From positions 1,054,001-1,118,000 of the forward strand of contig NZ_CP154853.1 of NCBI RefSeq assembly GCF_047302405.1: 64,000 nucleotides of DNA, given 5' to 3'. The DNA comes from Alkalihalobacillus sp047302405. GTDB taxonomy: Bacteria; Bacillota; Bacilli; Bacillales; Bacillaceae_D. This document shows positions 43,216-51,485 of the stretch, in pieces (position 1 is the stretch's first letter; each line of letters starts with the position of its first letter). Below the pieces are notes generated by a model. It saw only the letters and a list, made by a program, of their open reading frames with translations. It was not told the origin of the DNA and made no database searches. The translations under genes were made by a program, and so were the position numbers.

Positions 43216-43475
43216 GACATGAAATGTGAAAAAAGAGAAAGCGGCTGTGTCGTAAAGGAGGAGAAGCGACATGAAATGTGAAAAAGGAGGAAGCGGCTGT
43301 GTCGTAAAGGAGGAGAAGCGACATGAAATATGAAAAAGAAGGGAGCGGCTGCGTCGTAAAGGAGGAGAAGCGACATGAAATATGAAAAAGAAGGAAGCGG
43401 CTGCGTCGTAAAGGAGGAGAAGCGACATGAATTATGAAAGAAGAGGGAGCAATCGCACTGTAAAGGCGGAGAAGC
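43216..43475 (+). repeat. Tandem array 1: five 52-bp units downstream of sigG
   Basis: Units begin at 43216, 43268, 43320, 43372 and 43424, each exactly 52 bases; the last is degenerate. Unit pattern: GACATGAAATGTGAAAAAGG, then AGGAAGCGGCTGTGTCGTA, then AAGGAGGAGAAGC. Each unit carries AAAGGAGG followed 9 bases later by ATG, opening a short frame (about 20 codons, MKxEK..SG(C)VVKEEKRHE) whose stop overlaps the next start. Homologous to the array at 50909. No unique spacers, so not CRISPR. Confidence 0.9.
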
Positions 43476-43564
43476 GCTAAAAAAACAAAGCTCCTATTCA
43501 CCATATATATTTTTAGTACATCCTGCATATACATGAGCATGACATTAAAAAGGATGTGTAGAAT

Positions 43565-43858
43565 ATGATGAAAATATCAGATTTACAATCTAAGGACATC
43601 GTCAATATGGAAAATGGAAGACGACTTGGACATTTGACGGATTTGGATATTAATTTATCAACGGGAAAAATTGAAGCTATGGTTATAAATGGGACAAATA
43701 AGGTGATGGGGTTATTAGGAAAGGCAGATGCAGAAGTTATTATACCTTGGGAGAATATTATTAAAATTGGGTCAGATGTTATCATTGTGGAAGTACCTGA
43801 ATCAATAAAGGCATTTTCGGACACTTCATTTCGTAATTCACAAGTAAAAAGGCGGTAA
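43565..43858 (+). CDS. ylmC: YlmC/YmxH-family PRC-barrel protein
   Basis: 97 residues, one PRC-barrel domain (MKISDLQSKDIVNMENGRRLG, then IPWENIIKIGSDVIIVE). YlmC/YmxH proteins are small sporulation-associated proteins of unknown role. AAGGATG SD; start at ATG 43565 or the adjacent 43568. ylmA and ylmB of B. subtilis are missing here, their place being taken by array 1. Confidence 0.85.
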   Translation: MMKISDLQSKDIVNMENGRRLGHLTDLDINLSTGKIEAMVINGTNKVMGLLGKADAEVIIPWENIIKIGSDVIIVEVPESIKAFSDTSFRNSQVKRR

Positions 43859-43962
43859 ATAGGGAAGAAAGTCGTTTATTGATAGCTGTGACTTATGATA
43901 AACTAGAAGGAAATAAACATTTATATGACTCTTATGACTGTTTGAGAAGGAGAGGAAATGAT

Positions 43963-44790
43963 TTGACCGAACCATTTATTCAGAAAAACGAACAACTACT
44001 TCTGATCGAGCCATACACTCAATCAGATTCCAACTTAATCGCAGGATTTACGACAAGAAATGGTGGTGTGAGTACAGGTCATTTTCACTCCTTGAATATG
44101 GGATTTCATGTTCCGGATAAAGAAGACAATGTTATAAAAAATCGTAAAATGATCGCTGAAAAACTTGATTTTCCGACCGAGTTTTGGGTTGGATCTGAGC
44201 AAGTTCACGAGGCAACGATCCAAAAAGTCACAAAGAACGATTGCTCAAAAGGGGCACTATCATTTGACTCAGCGCTCAAAAACACTGACGGGCTGTATAC
44301 AGCAGATGCTAATGTCCTTTTAACGAGTCTATATGCTGACTGTGTTCCGCTCTATTTTTGGTCAGAAAAAAGACGATTAGTAGGCTTGGCTCATGCCGGT
44401 TGGAAGGGCACAGTTTTGGGTATAGGAGAAAAGATGATCCAACGTTGGGTAGAGGATGAAGAAGTAGCTATAACTGATATCCATGTCGCAATTGGGCCAT
44501 GTATTAGCCAAGCTGCTTATGAGGTTGATTCCTCTGTTATTGAAAAAATAACGGAGCATTTTGGGCAAAAAAGAATGGAAGAAGTAACGATTCAAACCGA
44601 TAAAGAACATTATCAGCTAGATTTACGTTTGTTAAATTTTTTTAACTTAATCGATCAAGGGTTAAAAAAAGAGCAAATTTTAGTATCAACTTATTGTACC
44701 TTAAACGATGAGTCGCTTTTTTTCTCGCATCGTCGTGATAACGGAAAAACAGGACGGTTGATGAGTTTTATCGGTAGAAAGAGTGAGTGA
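43963..44790 (+). CDS. ylmD: YlmD, YfiH/laccase-domain purine nucleosidase family
   Basis: About 275 residues. AGFTTRNGGVSTGHFHSLNM, ADCVPLYFW and LAHAGWKGTVLGI carry the Cys and His residues of the YfiH/DUF152 fold; family members phosphorolyse purine nucleosides. SD AGAAGGAGAGG points to TTG 43963; the frame is open from 43879 without SD. Starts the ylmD-E-F-G-H run, with ylmE 9 bases on. Confidence 0.87.
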   Translation: MTEPFIQKNEQLLLIEPYTQSDSNLIAGFTTRNGGVSTGHFHSLNMGFHVPDKEDNVIKNRKMIAEKLDFPTEFWVGSEQVHEATIQKVTKNDCSKGALSFDSALKNTDGLYTADANVLLTSLYADCVPLYFWSEKRRLVGLAHAGWKGTVLGIGEKMIQRWVEDEEVAITDIHVAIGPCISQAAYEVDSSVIEKITEHFGQKRMEEVTIQTDKEHYQLDLRLLNFFNLIDQGLKKEQILVSTYCTLNDESLFFSHRRDNGKTGRLMSFIGRKSE

Positions 44791-44799
44791 GGGAATCAA

Positions 44800-45483
44800 A
44801 TGACTGTGAAAGAAAAGTATGAGGCATTATTATCTGAAATAGAAGACATTTGTCATTCAGTGGGACGGGATCCGAAAAGGATTAACGTGATAGCCGTCAC
44901 GAAGTATGTTAGTGAGGAAACGACTCAAAAAGCATTAGAAGCCGGAGTCCAACATATCGGTGAAAACCGTGCTGAAGGTGGAGTCGAAAAGTGGGAAGCT
45001 CTTGGCAATCAAGGCATATGGCATTTTATTGGTTCTTTGCAATCGAAAAAAGTGAAAAAGGTCATTGACAAATTTGATTATTTTCATTCACTAGACAGAA
45101 TCTCTTTAGCAGAGGAGTTGGACAAGCGGGCCAAACCTGGACAAGTTATTCGTTGTTTTGTTCAAGTGAATGTTTCAAATGAGGAATCCAAATCAGGTTT
45201 ATCAAAAGAGGAAGTACTCCCTTTTATCGAAAGTCTTGAGAAATTTCCGGCTATTGAAGTAGTTGGTTTAATGACGATGGCACCTTTTTATGAGGCTCCA
45301 GAGTTAACAAGGCCGGTTTTTCGTGGATTACGAGAGCTTCAGGAATTAGTTGCTGCTAAGCAATTTACACATGCTCCTTGTCTTGAATTATCAATGGGAA
45401 TGTCCAATGATTATCGTGTCGCAATTGAAGAAGGGGCAACATTTATCCGAGTAGGAACCGCATTGGTCGGTAAAGAATTTTAA
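44800..45483 (+). CDS. ylmE: YlmE, PLP homeostasis protein (YggS/PLPBP family)
   Basis: 227 residues, TIM-barrel PLP-binding protein; Lys35 in VIAVTKYV is the Schiff-base lysine, with HIGENRAEGGVEKW, HFIGSLQSKKVKK and LSMGMSNDYRVAIEEGATFIR split along the chain. No catalysis; balances pyridoxal phosphate and amino acid pools. SD GAGGGAATC. Confidence 0.92.
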   Translation: MTVKEKYEALLSEIEDICHSVGRDPKRINVIAVTKYVSEETTQKALEAGVQHIGENRAEGGVEKWEALGNQGIWHFIGSLQSKKVKKVIDKFDYFHSLDRISLAEELDKRAKPGQVIRCFVQVNVSNEESKSGLSKEEVLPFIESLEKFPAIEVVGLMTMAPFYEAPELTRPVFRGLRELQELVAAKQFTHAPCLELSMGMSNDYRVAIEEGATFIRVGTALVGKEF

Positions 45484-45516
45484 AAAACGAGTTTCTCGAT
45501 ATCGGAGGTTTAGGAG

Positions 45517-46002
45517 ATGGGGATGAAAACAAAATTTAAACGTTTTTTTGAACTGGAAGATGATGTACAGGAATTTGAAGAATTTGTTGATGAACCTGAA
45601 CAAAGATATGAGGAAGAGCCGAAAGCGAGAAGGTCTAAGGGACCATCTCAATCTACGCAATCAACTCATTTTCAATCCGGTCCAAAACAACCACAAGGAC
45701 AAAATGTTGTCAGTTTACAAAGTGTCAAAAGTAGCTCAAAAGTCATTTTGTTTGAGCCGAGAACATATGATGAAGCACAAGAAATTGCCGATCATTTAAA
45801 AGCACGAAAAGCCGTTATTATTAATTTACAAAGAATTTCACATGAACAAGCAAAGAGGATAGTCGATTTTTTAAGCGGAACAGTGTATGCTATTGGAGGA
45901 GACATTCAAAAGCTTGGAGGAAATATTTTCTTATGTACCCCAGATAATGTTGACGTTTCTGGAACGATTACAGATATGGTACAGGAGCATTTCCGTAATT
46001 AA
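45517..46002 (+). CDS. sepF: Cell division protein SepF
   Basis: 161 residues: N-terminal membrane-binding amphipathic helix (MGMKTKFKRFFELE), acidic and Gln-rich linker, and SepF core (VILFEPRTYDEAQEIADHLK, FLSGTVYAIGGDIQKLG). Anchors and shapes FtsZ at the septum. GGAGG at 45504-45508 sets ATG 45517. Confidence 0.93.
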   Translation: MGMKTKFKRFFELEDDVQEFEEFVDEPEQRYEEEPKARRSKGPSQSTQSTHFQSGPKQPQGQNVVSLQSVKSSSKVILFEPRTYDEAQEIADHLKARKAVIINLQRISHEQAKRIVDFLSGTVYAIGGDIQKLGGNIFLCTPDNVDVSGTITDMVQEHFRN

Positions 46003-46033
46003 GTGTTGTGTTTAAATAAAGGTGGTGAAAGTT

Positions 46034-46294
46034 GTGTTACAAACAATAGGTGCATTAATTGCACAATTAATGGTGATGTATTCTTTTTTAGTCATTGTGT
46101 ATATTTTTATGTCTTGGTTCCCTAATGCCCGTGAATCATCCTTTGGACAACTTATAGGAAGTCTAGTGGAGCCATATTTAGAGCCGTTTAGACGGATTAT
46201 TCCGCCACTCGGTATGATCGATATTTCACCAATCGTCGCGATTATTGTTTTACGTCTTGCGGCTACAGGTGTGCGAGTCCTCTTCGGTGGTTAA
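46034..46294 (+). CDS. ylmG: YlmG, YggT-family membrane protein
   Basis: 86 residues with two membrane segments and the YggT signature FMSWFPNARESS and EPYLEPFRRIIPPLGMIDISPI. Small membrane protein beside sepF in most Firmicutes; exact role unknown. AAAGGTGGTG at 46018-46027 favours GTG 46034 over the in-SD GTG 46022. Confidence 0.87.
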   Translation: MLQTIGALIAQLMVMYSFLVIVYIFMSWFPNARESSFGQLIGSLVEPYLEPFRRIIPPLGMIDISPIVAIIVLRLAATGVRVLFGG

Positions 46295-46315
46295 GGAGAA
46301 ATGGGGTGAAAGGTC

Positions 46316-47089
46316 ATTTCGATTTATCAGCATTTTAGAGAAGATGAACGCTCCCTTGTCGACCAAGCATTGACATGGAAAGAAGAAGTTAAGGATTATT
46401 ATAAAGAGCGTTTAACAGATTTTTTAGATCCACGTGAGCAAGAGATTTTAAAAACAATTGTCGGTATTGATGAGGATGTCCAGCTCTCGTTTTTTGGTGG
46501 ACGTGGTGATATTGAGCGCCAGAGAGCTCATTTAGCCCCTTCATACATAGAGGCAGATGAAGAAACATTTGCCTGTCTCCTTTATTCCGTTGAATATCCG
46601 AGTAAATTTGTGACGCTTGCACACCGTGATATTTTAGGGGCTCTTATGTCAATCGGATTGAAGCGCGAGAAATTTGGAGATATTATTATTAATGGAACGG
46701 ACATTCAAGTCATATTGGCAAAAGAAGTGGCATCCTATGTTGAGGTCAATTTAACCTCAATCGGAAAAGCAACGATTCAATTGAAGCGATTGCCTTTTTC
46801 AGCTCAGTCAGAACTCGTTGACAGTTGGAATGAACGTTCTGGAACCATCTCTTCCTTACGATTGGATGCGGTTTTAGCAGAAATTTACCGAGTATCACGC
46901 TCAAAGATTGAACCATATTTAACAAAAGGTTACGTAAAAGTGAATTGGAAGGTAGTTGAGAACGGTTCCTTTCAAGTAAAAGAAACGGATCATTTTTCGG
47001 TCAGAGGTTTTGGAAGAAGCCAGCTTGTATCGCTAGACGGCAAAACCAAAAAAGATAAATGGAAAATTCAATATCGATTAAAGGTATAA
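46316..47089 (+). CDS. ylmH: YlmH, S4-domain RNA-binding protein, ATT start
   Basis: 257 residues from an ATT codon at 46316: (M)SIYQHFREDERSLVDQ matches the family N-terminus exactly. No ATG, GTG or TTG lies between the upstream stop (46307) and the TTG at 46370, which would delete 18 conserved residues. GGGGTGA (46303-46309) is six bases before ATT. The C-terminal S4 domain (SSLRLDAVLAEIYRVSRSKI) binds RNA; YlmH has been tied to ribosome quality control in B. subtilis. ATT starts are otherwise known mainly from infC. Confidence 0.85.
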   Translation: MSIYQHFREDERSLVDQALTWKEEVKDYYKERLTDFLDPREQEILKTIVGIDEDVQLSFFGGRGDIERQRAHLAPSYIEADEETFACLLYSVEYPSKFVTLAHRDILGALMSIGLKREKFGDIIINGTDIQVILAKEVASYVEVNLTSIGKATIQLKRLPFSAQSELVDSWNERSGTISSLRLDAVLAEIYRVSRSKIEPYLTKGYVKVNWKVVENGSFQVKETDHFSVRGFGRSQLVSLDGKTKKDKWKIQYRLKV

Positions 47090-47205
47090 TTTATACTTTT
47101 GGTTTGTTTCGCTGATTGCTATTTTTAAAAAGGGTTTTGTGAGAAGTTGTCGAATGATATACGTTGAGACTAATTATTTCTACTTGATAGATGGAGGTGT
47201 CGATT

Positions 47206-47694
47206 TTGCCTTTAACGCCATTAGACATTCATAACAAAGAATTTACACGAGCTTTTCGTGGTTATGATGAAGATGAGGTAAATGAATTTCTGGATCAGAT
47301 TATAAAAGATTATGAAGCGATTATTACAGAAAAAAAGGACTTATTTGCACGTGTTAATGATCTAGATGAGAAGTTGGAGCACTTTAAAAACATTGAAGAA
47401 ACTCTGAATAAATCGATTTTAGTTGCTCAAGAATCGGCAGAGGAAGTAAGAAGAAATGCTCAAAAAGAAGCTCAGCTTATCGTCAAAGAGGCTGAAAAAA
47501 ATGCCGATCGTATTATTAATGATGCCCTTAATAAGTCCCGAAAAGTAATGATTGAAATGGAAGAAATTAAAAAGCAAGCATCCGTGTATAAAATGCGTTT
47601 TAAAATGCTCATAGAAGCTCAATTAGAAATGCTCCAAACGGATGATTGGGATCAATTTACGGTTCAAGAGGAAGAAGAACCTTCTAATCAATAA
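47206..47694 (+). CDS. divIVA: Cell division initiation protein DivIVA
   Basis: 162 residues from TTG 47206: MPLTPLDIHNKEFTRAFRGY is the membrane-curvature-sensing N-terminal domain, followed by a long coiled coil (about 30-145) and an acidic end. Localises to poles and septa and recruits division-site and sporulation factors. GGAGGTG is six bases before the TTG. About 115 bases after ylmH. Confidence 0.93.
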   Translation: MPLTPLDIHNKEFTRAFRGYDEDEVNEFLDQIIKDYEAIITEKKDLFARVNDLDEKLEHFKNIEETLNKSILVAQESAEEVRRNAQKEAQLIVKEAEKNADRIINDALNKSRKVMIEMEEIKKQASVYKMRFKMLIEAQLEMLQTDDWDQFTVQEEEEPSNQ

Positions 47695-47702
47695 AGGACG
47701 GC

Positions 47703-47731
47703 TTGCCAATTGTGAGAAGCTGTCATATAAT
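47703..47731 (+). promoter_or_regulatory. Sigma-A promoter of ileS
   Basis: TTGCCA (47703-47708), 17 bases, TATAAT (47726-47731). Transcription would begin about 47738, right before the T-box leader. Confidence 0.8.
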
Positions 47732-47737
47732 ATCACT

Positions 47738-47997
47738 AATTTCATCTTTAAAAACGATAATGAAGGAAAGTAAACATAGACTGATGATATACAGCGATTC
47801 GAGGACGGTGCAAGCTCGATTATTATAACTATGTGGAAAATCACCTTTTAGTTTTATCTCTGAACGATACATAGTAAGAGGTAGCGTTTCATTCACGTTA
47901 CGAATGTTCAAGTGGAAATAAGTATCTTTTATTTTCATTAGGGTGGTACCACGGGTAGTCTTCTCGTCCCTATTTTAGGGATTAGAGGACTTTTTTG
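47738..47997 (+). promoter_or_regulatory. T-box riboswitch controlling ileS
   Basis: Leader with Stem I (ACATAG/CTATGT; distal GAGGACGGTGCAAGCTC), a specifier region GAAAATCACC where AUC (47840-47842) is the likely isoleucine codon, the T-box AGGGTGGTACCACGG (47939-47953) with a UGGU bulge for the tRNA ACCA end, and terminator AGTC.TCT..TCCCT/AGGGA..AGA.GACT with T run (47957-47997). Uncharged tRNA-Ile favours the antiterminator and ileS transcription. Confidence 0.9.
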
Positions 47998-48037
47998 TTT
48001 GCCAAAAAAAGAAAGTTAATTTAAAGGAGGATATGGC

Positions 48038-50812
48038 ATGGTTGAGTATAAAAAAACATTATTAATGCCAAAAACAAATTTCCCAATGCGAGGGAATTTG
48101 CCACAAAATGAGCCAAAGCGTCAAGAGAAATGGAACTCAGAAGATATTTATCAAAAAGTACAGGAACGTACAAAGGGCAAGCCTCTATTTATTCTGCATG
48201 ATGGACCTCCATATGCAAATGGTGATATTCATATGGGACACGCTTTAAACAAAATTTTAAAGGATATGATCGTCCGTTATAAATCAATGTCCGGTTTCCA
48301 TGCACCTTATGTTCCAGGATGGGATACGCATGGTTTGCCAATTGAAACAGCTTTAACAAAAAGTGGAAAAGTGAAACGTAAAGAAATGAGCGTTGCTGCT
48401 TTCCGTAAACTTTGTGAAGAATATGCTTTAAAGCAAGTGGATCGTCAGCGTGAGCAATTTCTACGTTTAGGTGTTCGTGGTGATTGGTGGAACCCATATA
48501 TTACATTAGATAAAGCTTATGAAGCACAGCAAATTAAAGTATTCGGAGATATGGCGAAAAAAGGCTATATTTATAAAGGGAAAAAGCCTGTTTATTGGTC
48601 TCCATCTTCTGAGTCTGCCTTAGCGGAAGCGGAAATTGAATATCATGATAAACGTTCGCCATCGATTTATGTCGCCTTTGATGTCGTTGACGGCAAAAAA
48701 GTGCTTGAAGGCGATGAGAAATTTATTATTTGGACAACGACACCTTGGACGATTCCGGCGAACTTAGCGATTAGTGTTCACCCTGACTTAGAGTACAGTG
48801 TCGTGTTGGTAGGAAATAATAAATATGTGGTCGCTTCAGGTTTACTTGAAACATTAGTAAAAGAGTTAGAGTGGGCAACTCATGAAGTATTAAAAACGGT
48901 AAAAGGATCAGAGTTAGAGTTTGTCTTAACACAACATCCAATTTATGACCGTACATCCGTTGTGATTTTAGGAGAGCATGTTACGTTAGATGCTGGTACA
49001 GGCTGTGTTCATACCGCACCTGGTCACGGAGAGGATGACTACCTTGTTGGTCAAAAATATGGATTAGATGTTTTATGTCCAGTTGATGATAAAGGATATT
49101 TAACAGATGAAGCTCCTGGTTTTGAAGGATTATTTTATGATGCGGCGAACAAACCAATCGGTGAAAAACTAGAGGAAGTTGGAGCCTTATTAAAGCTTTC
49201 CTTTATTACTCACTCATACGCTCATGACTGGCGGACGAAAAAACCGGTCATTTACCGAGCGACTGCACAATGGTTTGCTTCGATTGAAAACTTCCGCAGT
49301 GAACTATTAAAAGCCATCGAGGAAGTAGAATGGATTCCAAAATGGGGTGAAACGCGCTTATTCAATATGGTTCGTGACCGTGGCGATTGGTGTATTTCTC
49401 GTCAACGAGCATGGGGTGTGCCCATTCCAGTTTTTTATGGCGAAACTGGGGAACCGATCATTACCGACGAAACGATCGATCATGTGTCAGCTTTATTTAG
49501 AGAGCATGGTTCAAATATTTGGTTTGAGTGGGAAACGGAACAACTATTGCCTAAAGGATTTACATCTGAACATAGTCCGAATGGAACTTTTACTCGTGAG
49601 ATGGATATTATGGATGTTTGGTTTGATTCTGGCTCTTCTCATCAAGCTGTTCTTGAGGAAAGAGAAGAATTACAACGTCCTGCTGATTTGTATTTAGAAG
49701 GTTCTGACCAATATCGTGGTTGGTTCAATTCTTCTTTATCAACAGGAGTTGCGGTGACGGGAAAAGCTCCATATAAAGCGATTTTAAGTCACGGTTTTGC
49801 TTTAGATGGACAAGGCCGTAAAATGAGTAAATCAATCGGGAACACGGTGATTCCTAATGATGTCATGAAGCAGCTAGGTGCCGATATTTTACGCTTGTGG
49901 GTAGCTTCTGTTGATTATCAAGCAGATGTACGTGTTTCGGATGAAATTTTAAAACAAGTATCAGAATCATATCGTAAAATTCGTAATACGTTCCGTTTCT
50001 TATTAGGGAATTTACATGACTTTAATCCAACAACCGATCAAGTAGCAGACGAACAACTTGATGGGGTTAACTTATTTATGCTCGTTAAGCTAAATGAAGT
50101 GGTTGAAAAAGTGAAAACAGCTTATGAAGAGTATAATTTCTCTGGTGTTTATCATATTTTACACAACTTCTGTACGATTGAATTAAGTTCATTCTATATG
50201 GATTTAGCTAAAGATACGCTATACATCGAGCATAGCGATCACCCAGCCCGTCGTGCAATTCAAACGGTCATGTATGAAACAGTTGTGAAGCTCTCGAAAT
50301 TAATTTCACCAATTCTTCCACATACAGCAGATGAAGTATGGGAAAATATTCCGAATGTTGATGTGGAGAGCGTGCAATTAACTGATATGCCAGAAGCTCG
50401 CACTTTTGGAGAGGTAGAGCAATTAAAAACCACTTGGAATCAGTTTATGGACATTCGTAGTGATGTCTTAAAAGCATTAGAGCAAGCTCGTAATGAAAAA
50501 ACAATCGGTAAATCTTTAGCAGCTGCCCTAACGATTTATGCTAGTGGCGAGAAGTATGAGTTACTAAATGGTATTTCTGGGCTTGAAAAGTTATTTATTG
50601 TTTCCAAAGTAGAACTGGTTAATGGTGTTACGGAAGCTTCAGAAAAAGCAGTGACATTTGAGGATTTAGCTGTTTTTGTAGAAGCGGCAGAAGGTGAAAC
50701 TTGTGAACGTTGCTGGACGGTCTCCACAACTGTTGGCGAAGAAGCAGATCACCCAGGTTTATGTACATCATGTGCCGAAACTGTAAAAAGTCATTATGCA
50801 GACGTTGAATAA
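48038..50812 (+). CDS. ileS: Isoleucyl-tRNA synthetase
   Basis: 924 residues, full length for the bacterial type. Class I motifs HMGH at 65-68 and KMSKS at 595-599, editing domain between them (GCVHTAPGHGEDDY), and a C-terminal zinc finger with CERCW and CTSC. Charges tRNA-Ile. AAAGGAGG precedes the ATG. Single gene under T-box control. Confidence 0.98.
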   Translation: MVEYKKTLLMPKTNFPMRGNLPQNEPKRQEKWNSEDIYQKVQERTKGKPLFILHDGPPYANGDIHMGHALNKILKDMIVRYKSMSGFHAPYVPGWDTHGLPIETALTKSGKVKRKEMSVAAFRKLCEEYALKQVDRQREQFLRLGVRGDWWNPYITLDKAYEAQQIKVFGDMAKKGYIYKGKKPVYWSPSSESALAEAEIEYHDKRSPSIYVAFDVVDGKKVLEGDEKFIIWTTTPWTIPANLAISVHPDLEYSVVLVGNNKYVVASGLLETLVKELEWATHEVLKTVKGSELEFVLTQHPIYDRTSVVILGEHVTLDAGTGCVHTAPGHGEDDYLVGQKYGLDVLCPVDDKGYLTDEAPGFEGLFYDAANKPIGEKLEEVGALLKLSFITHSYAHDWRTKKPVIYRATAQWFASIENFRSELLKAIEEVEWIPKWGETRLFNMVRDRGDWCISRQRAWGVPIPVFYGETGEPIITDETIDHVSALFREHGSNIWFEWETEQLLPKGFTSEHSPNGTFTREMDIMDVWFDSGSSHQAVLEEREELQRPADLYLEGSDQYRGWFNSSLSTGVAVTGKAPYKAILSHGFALDGQGRKMSKSIGNTVIPNDVMKQLGADILRLWVASVDYQADVRVSDEILKQVSESYRKIRNTFRFLLGNLHDFNPTTDQVADEQLDGVNLFMLVKLNEVVEKVKTAYEEYNFSGVYHILHNFCTIELSSFYMDLAKDTLYIEHSDHPARRAIQTVMYETVVKLSKLISPILPHTADEVWENIPNVDVESVQLTDMPEARTFGEVEQLKTTWNQFMDIRSDVLKALEQARNEKTIGKSLAAALTIYASGEKYELLNGISGLEKLFIVSKVELVNGVTEASEKAVTFEDLAVFVEAAEGETCERCWTVSTTVGEEADHPGLCTSCAETVKSHYADVE

Positions 50813-50822
50813 GTAGTAAATG

Positions 50823-50867
50823 AACCGTCTCAAAAGGGGAGTATACCTTTTTGGGACGTTTTTTTTT
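50823..50867 (+). terminator. Terminator of ileS
   Basis: GTCTCAAAAGG pairs with CCTTTTTGGGAC, continuing to AAC(C)/GTT, then a run of T residues to 50867. Confidence 0.87.
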
Positions 50868-50908
50868 GGGGAGAGGAGGGAGCGTTGCAAGTGCAGTATG
50901 AGCAGTAT

Positions 50909-51366
50909 GACGGGGAATATGAAAAAGGAAGGAGATGTCGCGTCGTAAGGGGGCAGATACGACAGGGAATGTGAAAAAGGAAGGGGATGTCGTGTCGTAA
51001 GGGAGCAGATACGACGGGGAATGTGAAAAAGGGTTAAGTTGTCGCGTCGTAAGGGAGCGGATACGACAGGGAATGTGAAAAAGGGCAAAGCTGTTGCGTC
51101 GTAAGGGAGCAGATACGACGGGGAATGTGAAAAAGGGCTAAGTTGTTGCGTCGTAAGGGAGCAGATACGACGGGGAATGTGAAAAAGGGCAAAGCTGTTG
51201 CGTCGTAAGGGAGCAGATACGACAGGGAATGTGAAAAAGGGCTAAGCTGTTGCGTCGTAAGGGAGCAGATACGACGGGGAATGTGAAAAAGGGCTAAGTT
51301 GTTGCGTCGTAAGGGAGCAGATACGACGGGGAATGTGAAAAAGGAAGGAGATGTCGCGTCATAAGA
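50909..51366 (+). repeat. Tandem array 2: nine 52-bp units downstream of ileS
   Basis: Units begin at 50909, 50961, 51013, 51065, 51117, 51169, 51221, 51273 and 51325 (last truncated), each exactly 52 bases. Pattern: GACGGGGAATGTGAAAAAGG, GCTAAGTTGTTGC, GTCGTAAGGGAGCAGATAC. A perfect inverted repeat GTCGTA-N10-TACGAC spans each unit junction. First, second and last units have a variant middle (GGAGATGTCGC type). Homologous in register to array 1. No ORF of note on the plus strand. Confidence 0.92.
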
Positions 51367-51485
51367 GCGTCTACCTCAAAAAATGATTTCAAATGAATTG
51401 TAAAATCTTGCGTCGGCTATTCACGCAATTATGAGGAAAGCTAAAAAGGCATCTGAAAAAAGGTGCTTAAGGGGAGGTGTTAACA

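Noticed and set aside
42653..43540. 295-codon open frame on the minus strand across sigG end and array 1
   Set aside because: It is antisense to sigG and continues through the tandem repeat, which lacks stops on that strand in several frames. No SD or family resemblance; Ser/Phe/Leu-rich low complexity.
46301..46370. Frameshift or truncation in ylmH
   Set aside because: The reading frame is intact from the ATT onward and gives the full family length, so a non-standard start explains it without a sequence error, though an error at one base cannot be excluded.
50768..51088. 106-codon minus-strand frame across the ileS end and array 2
   Set aside because: Same artefact of stop-poor repeat sequence.
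50909..51366. CRISPR-like pattern of regular repeats
   Set aside because: The parts between conserved blocks are nearly identical from unit to unit, so there are no unique spacers, and no cas genes are nearby.
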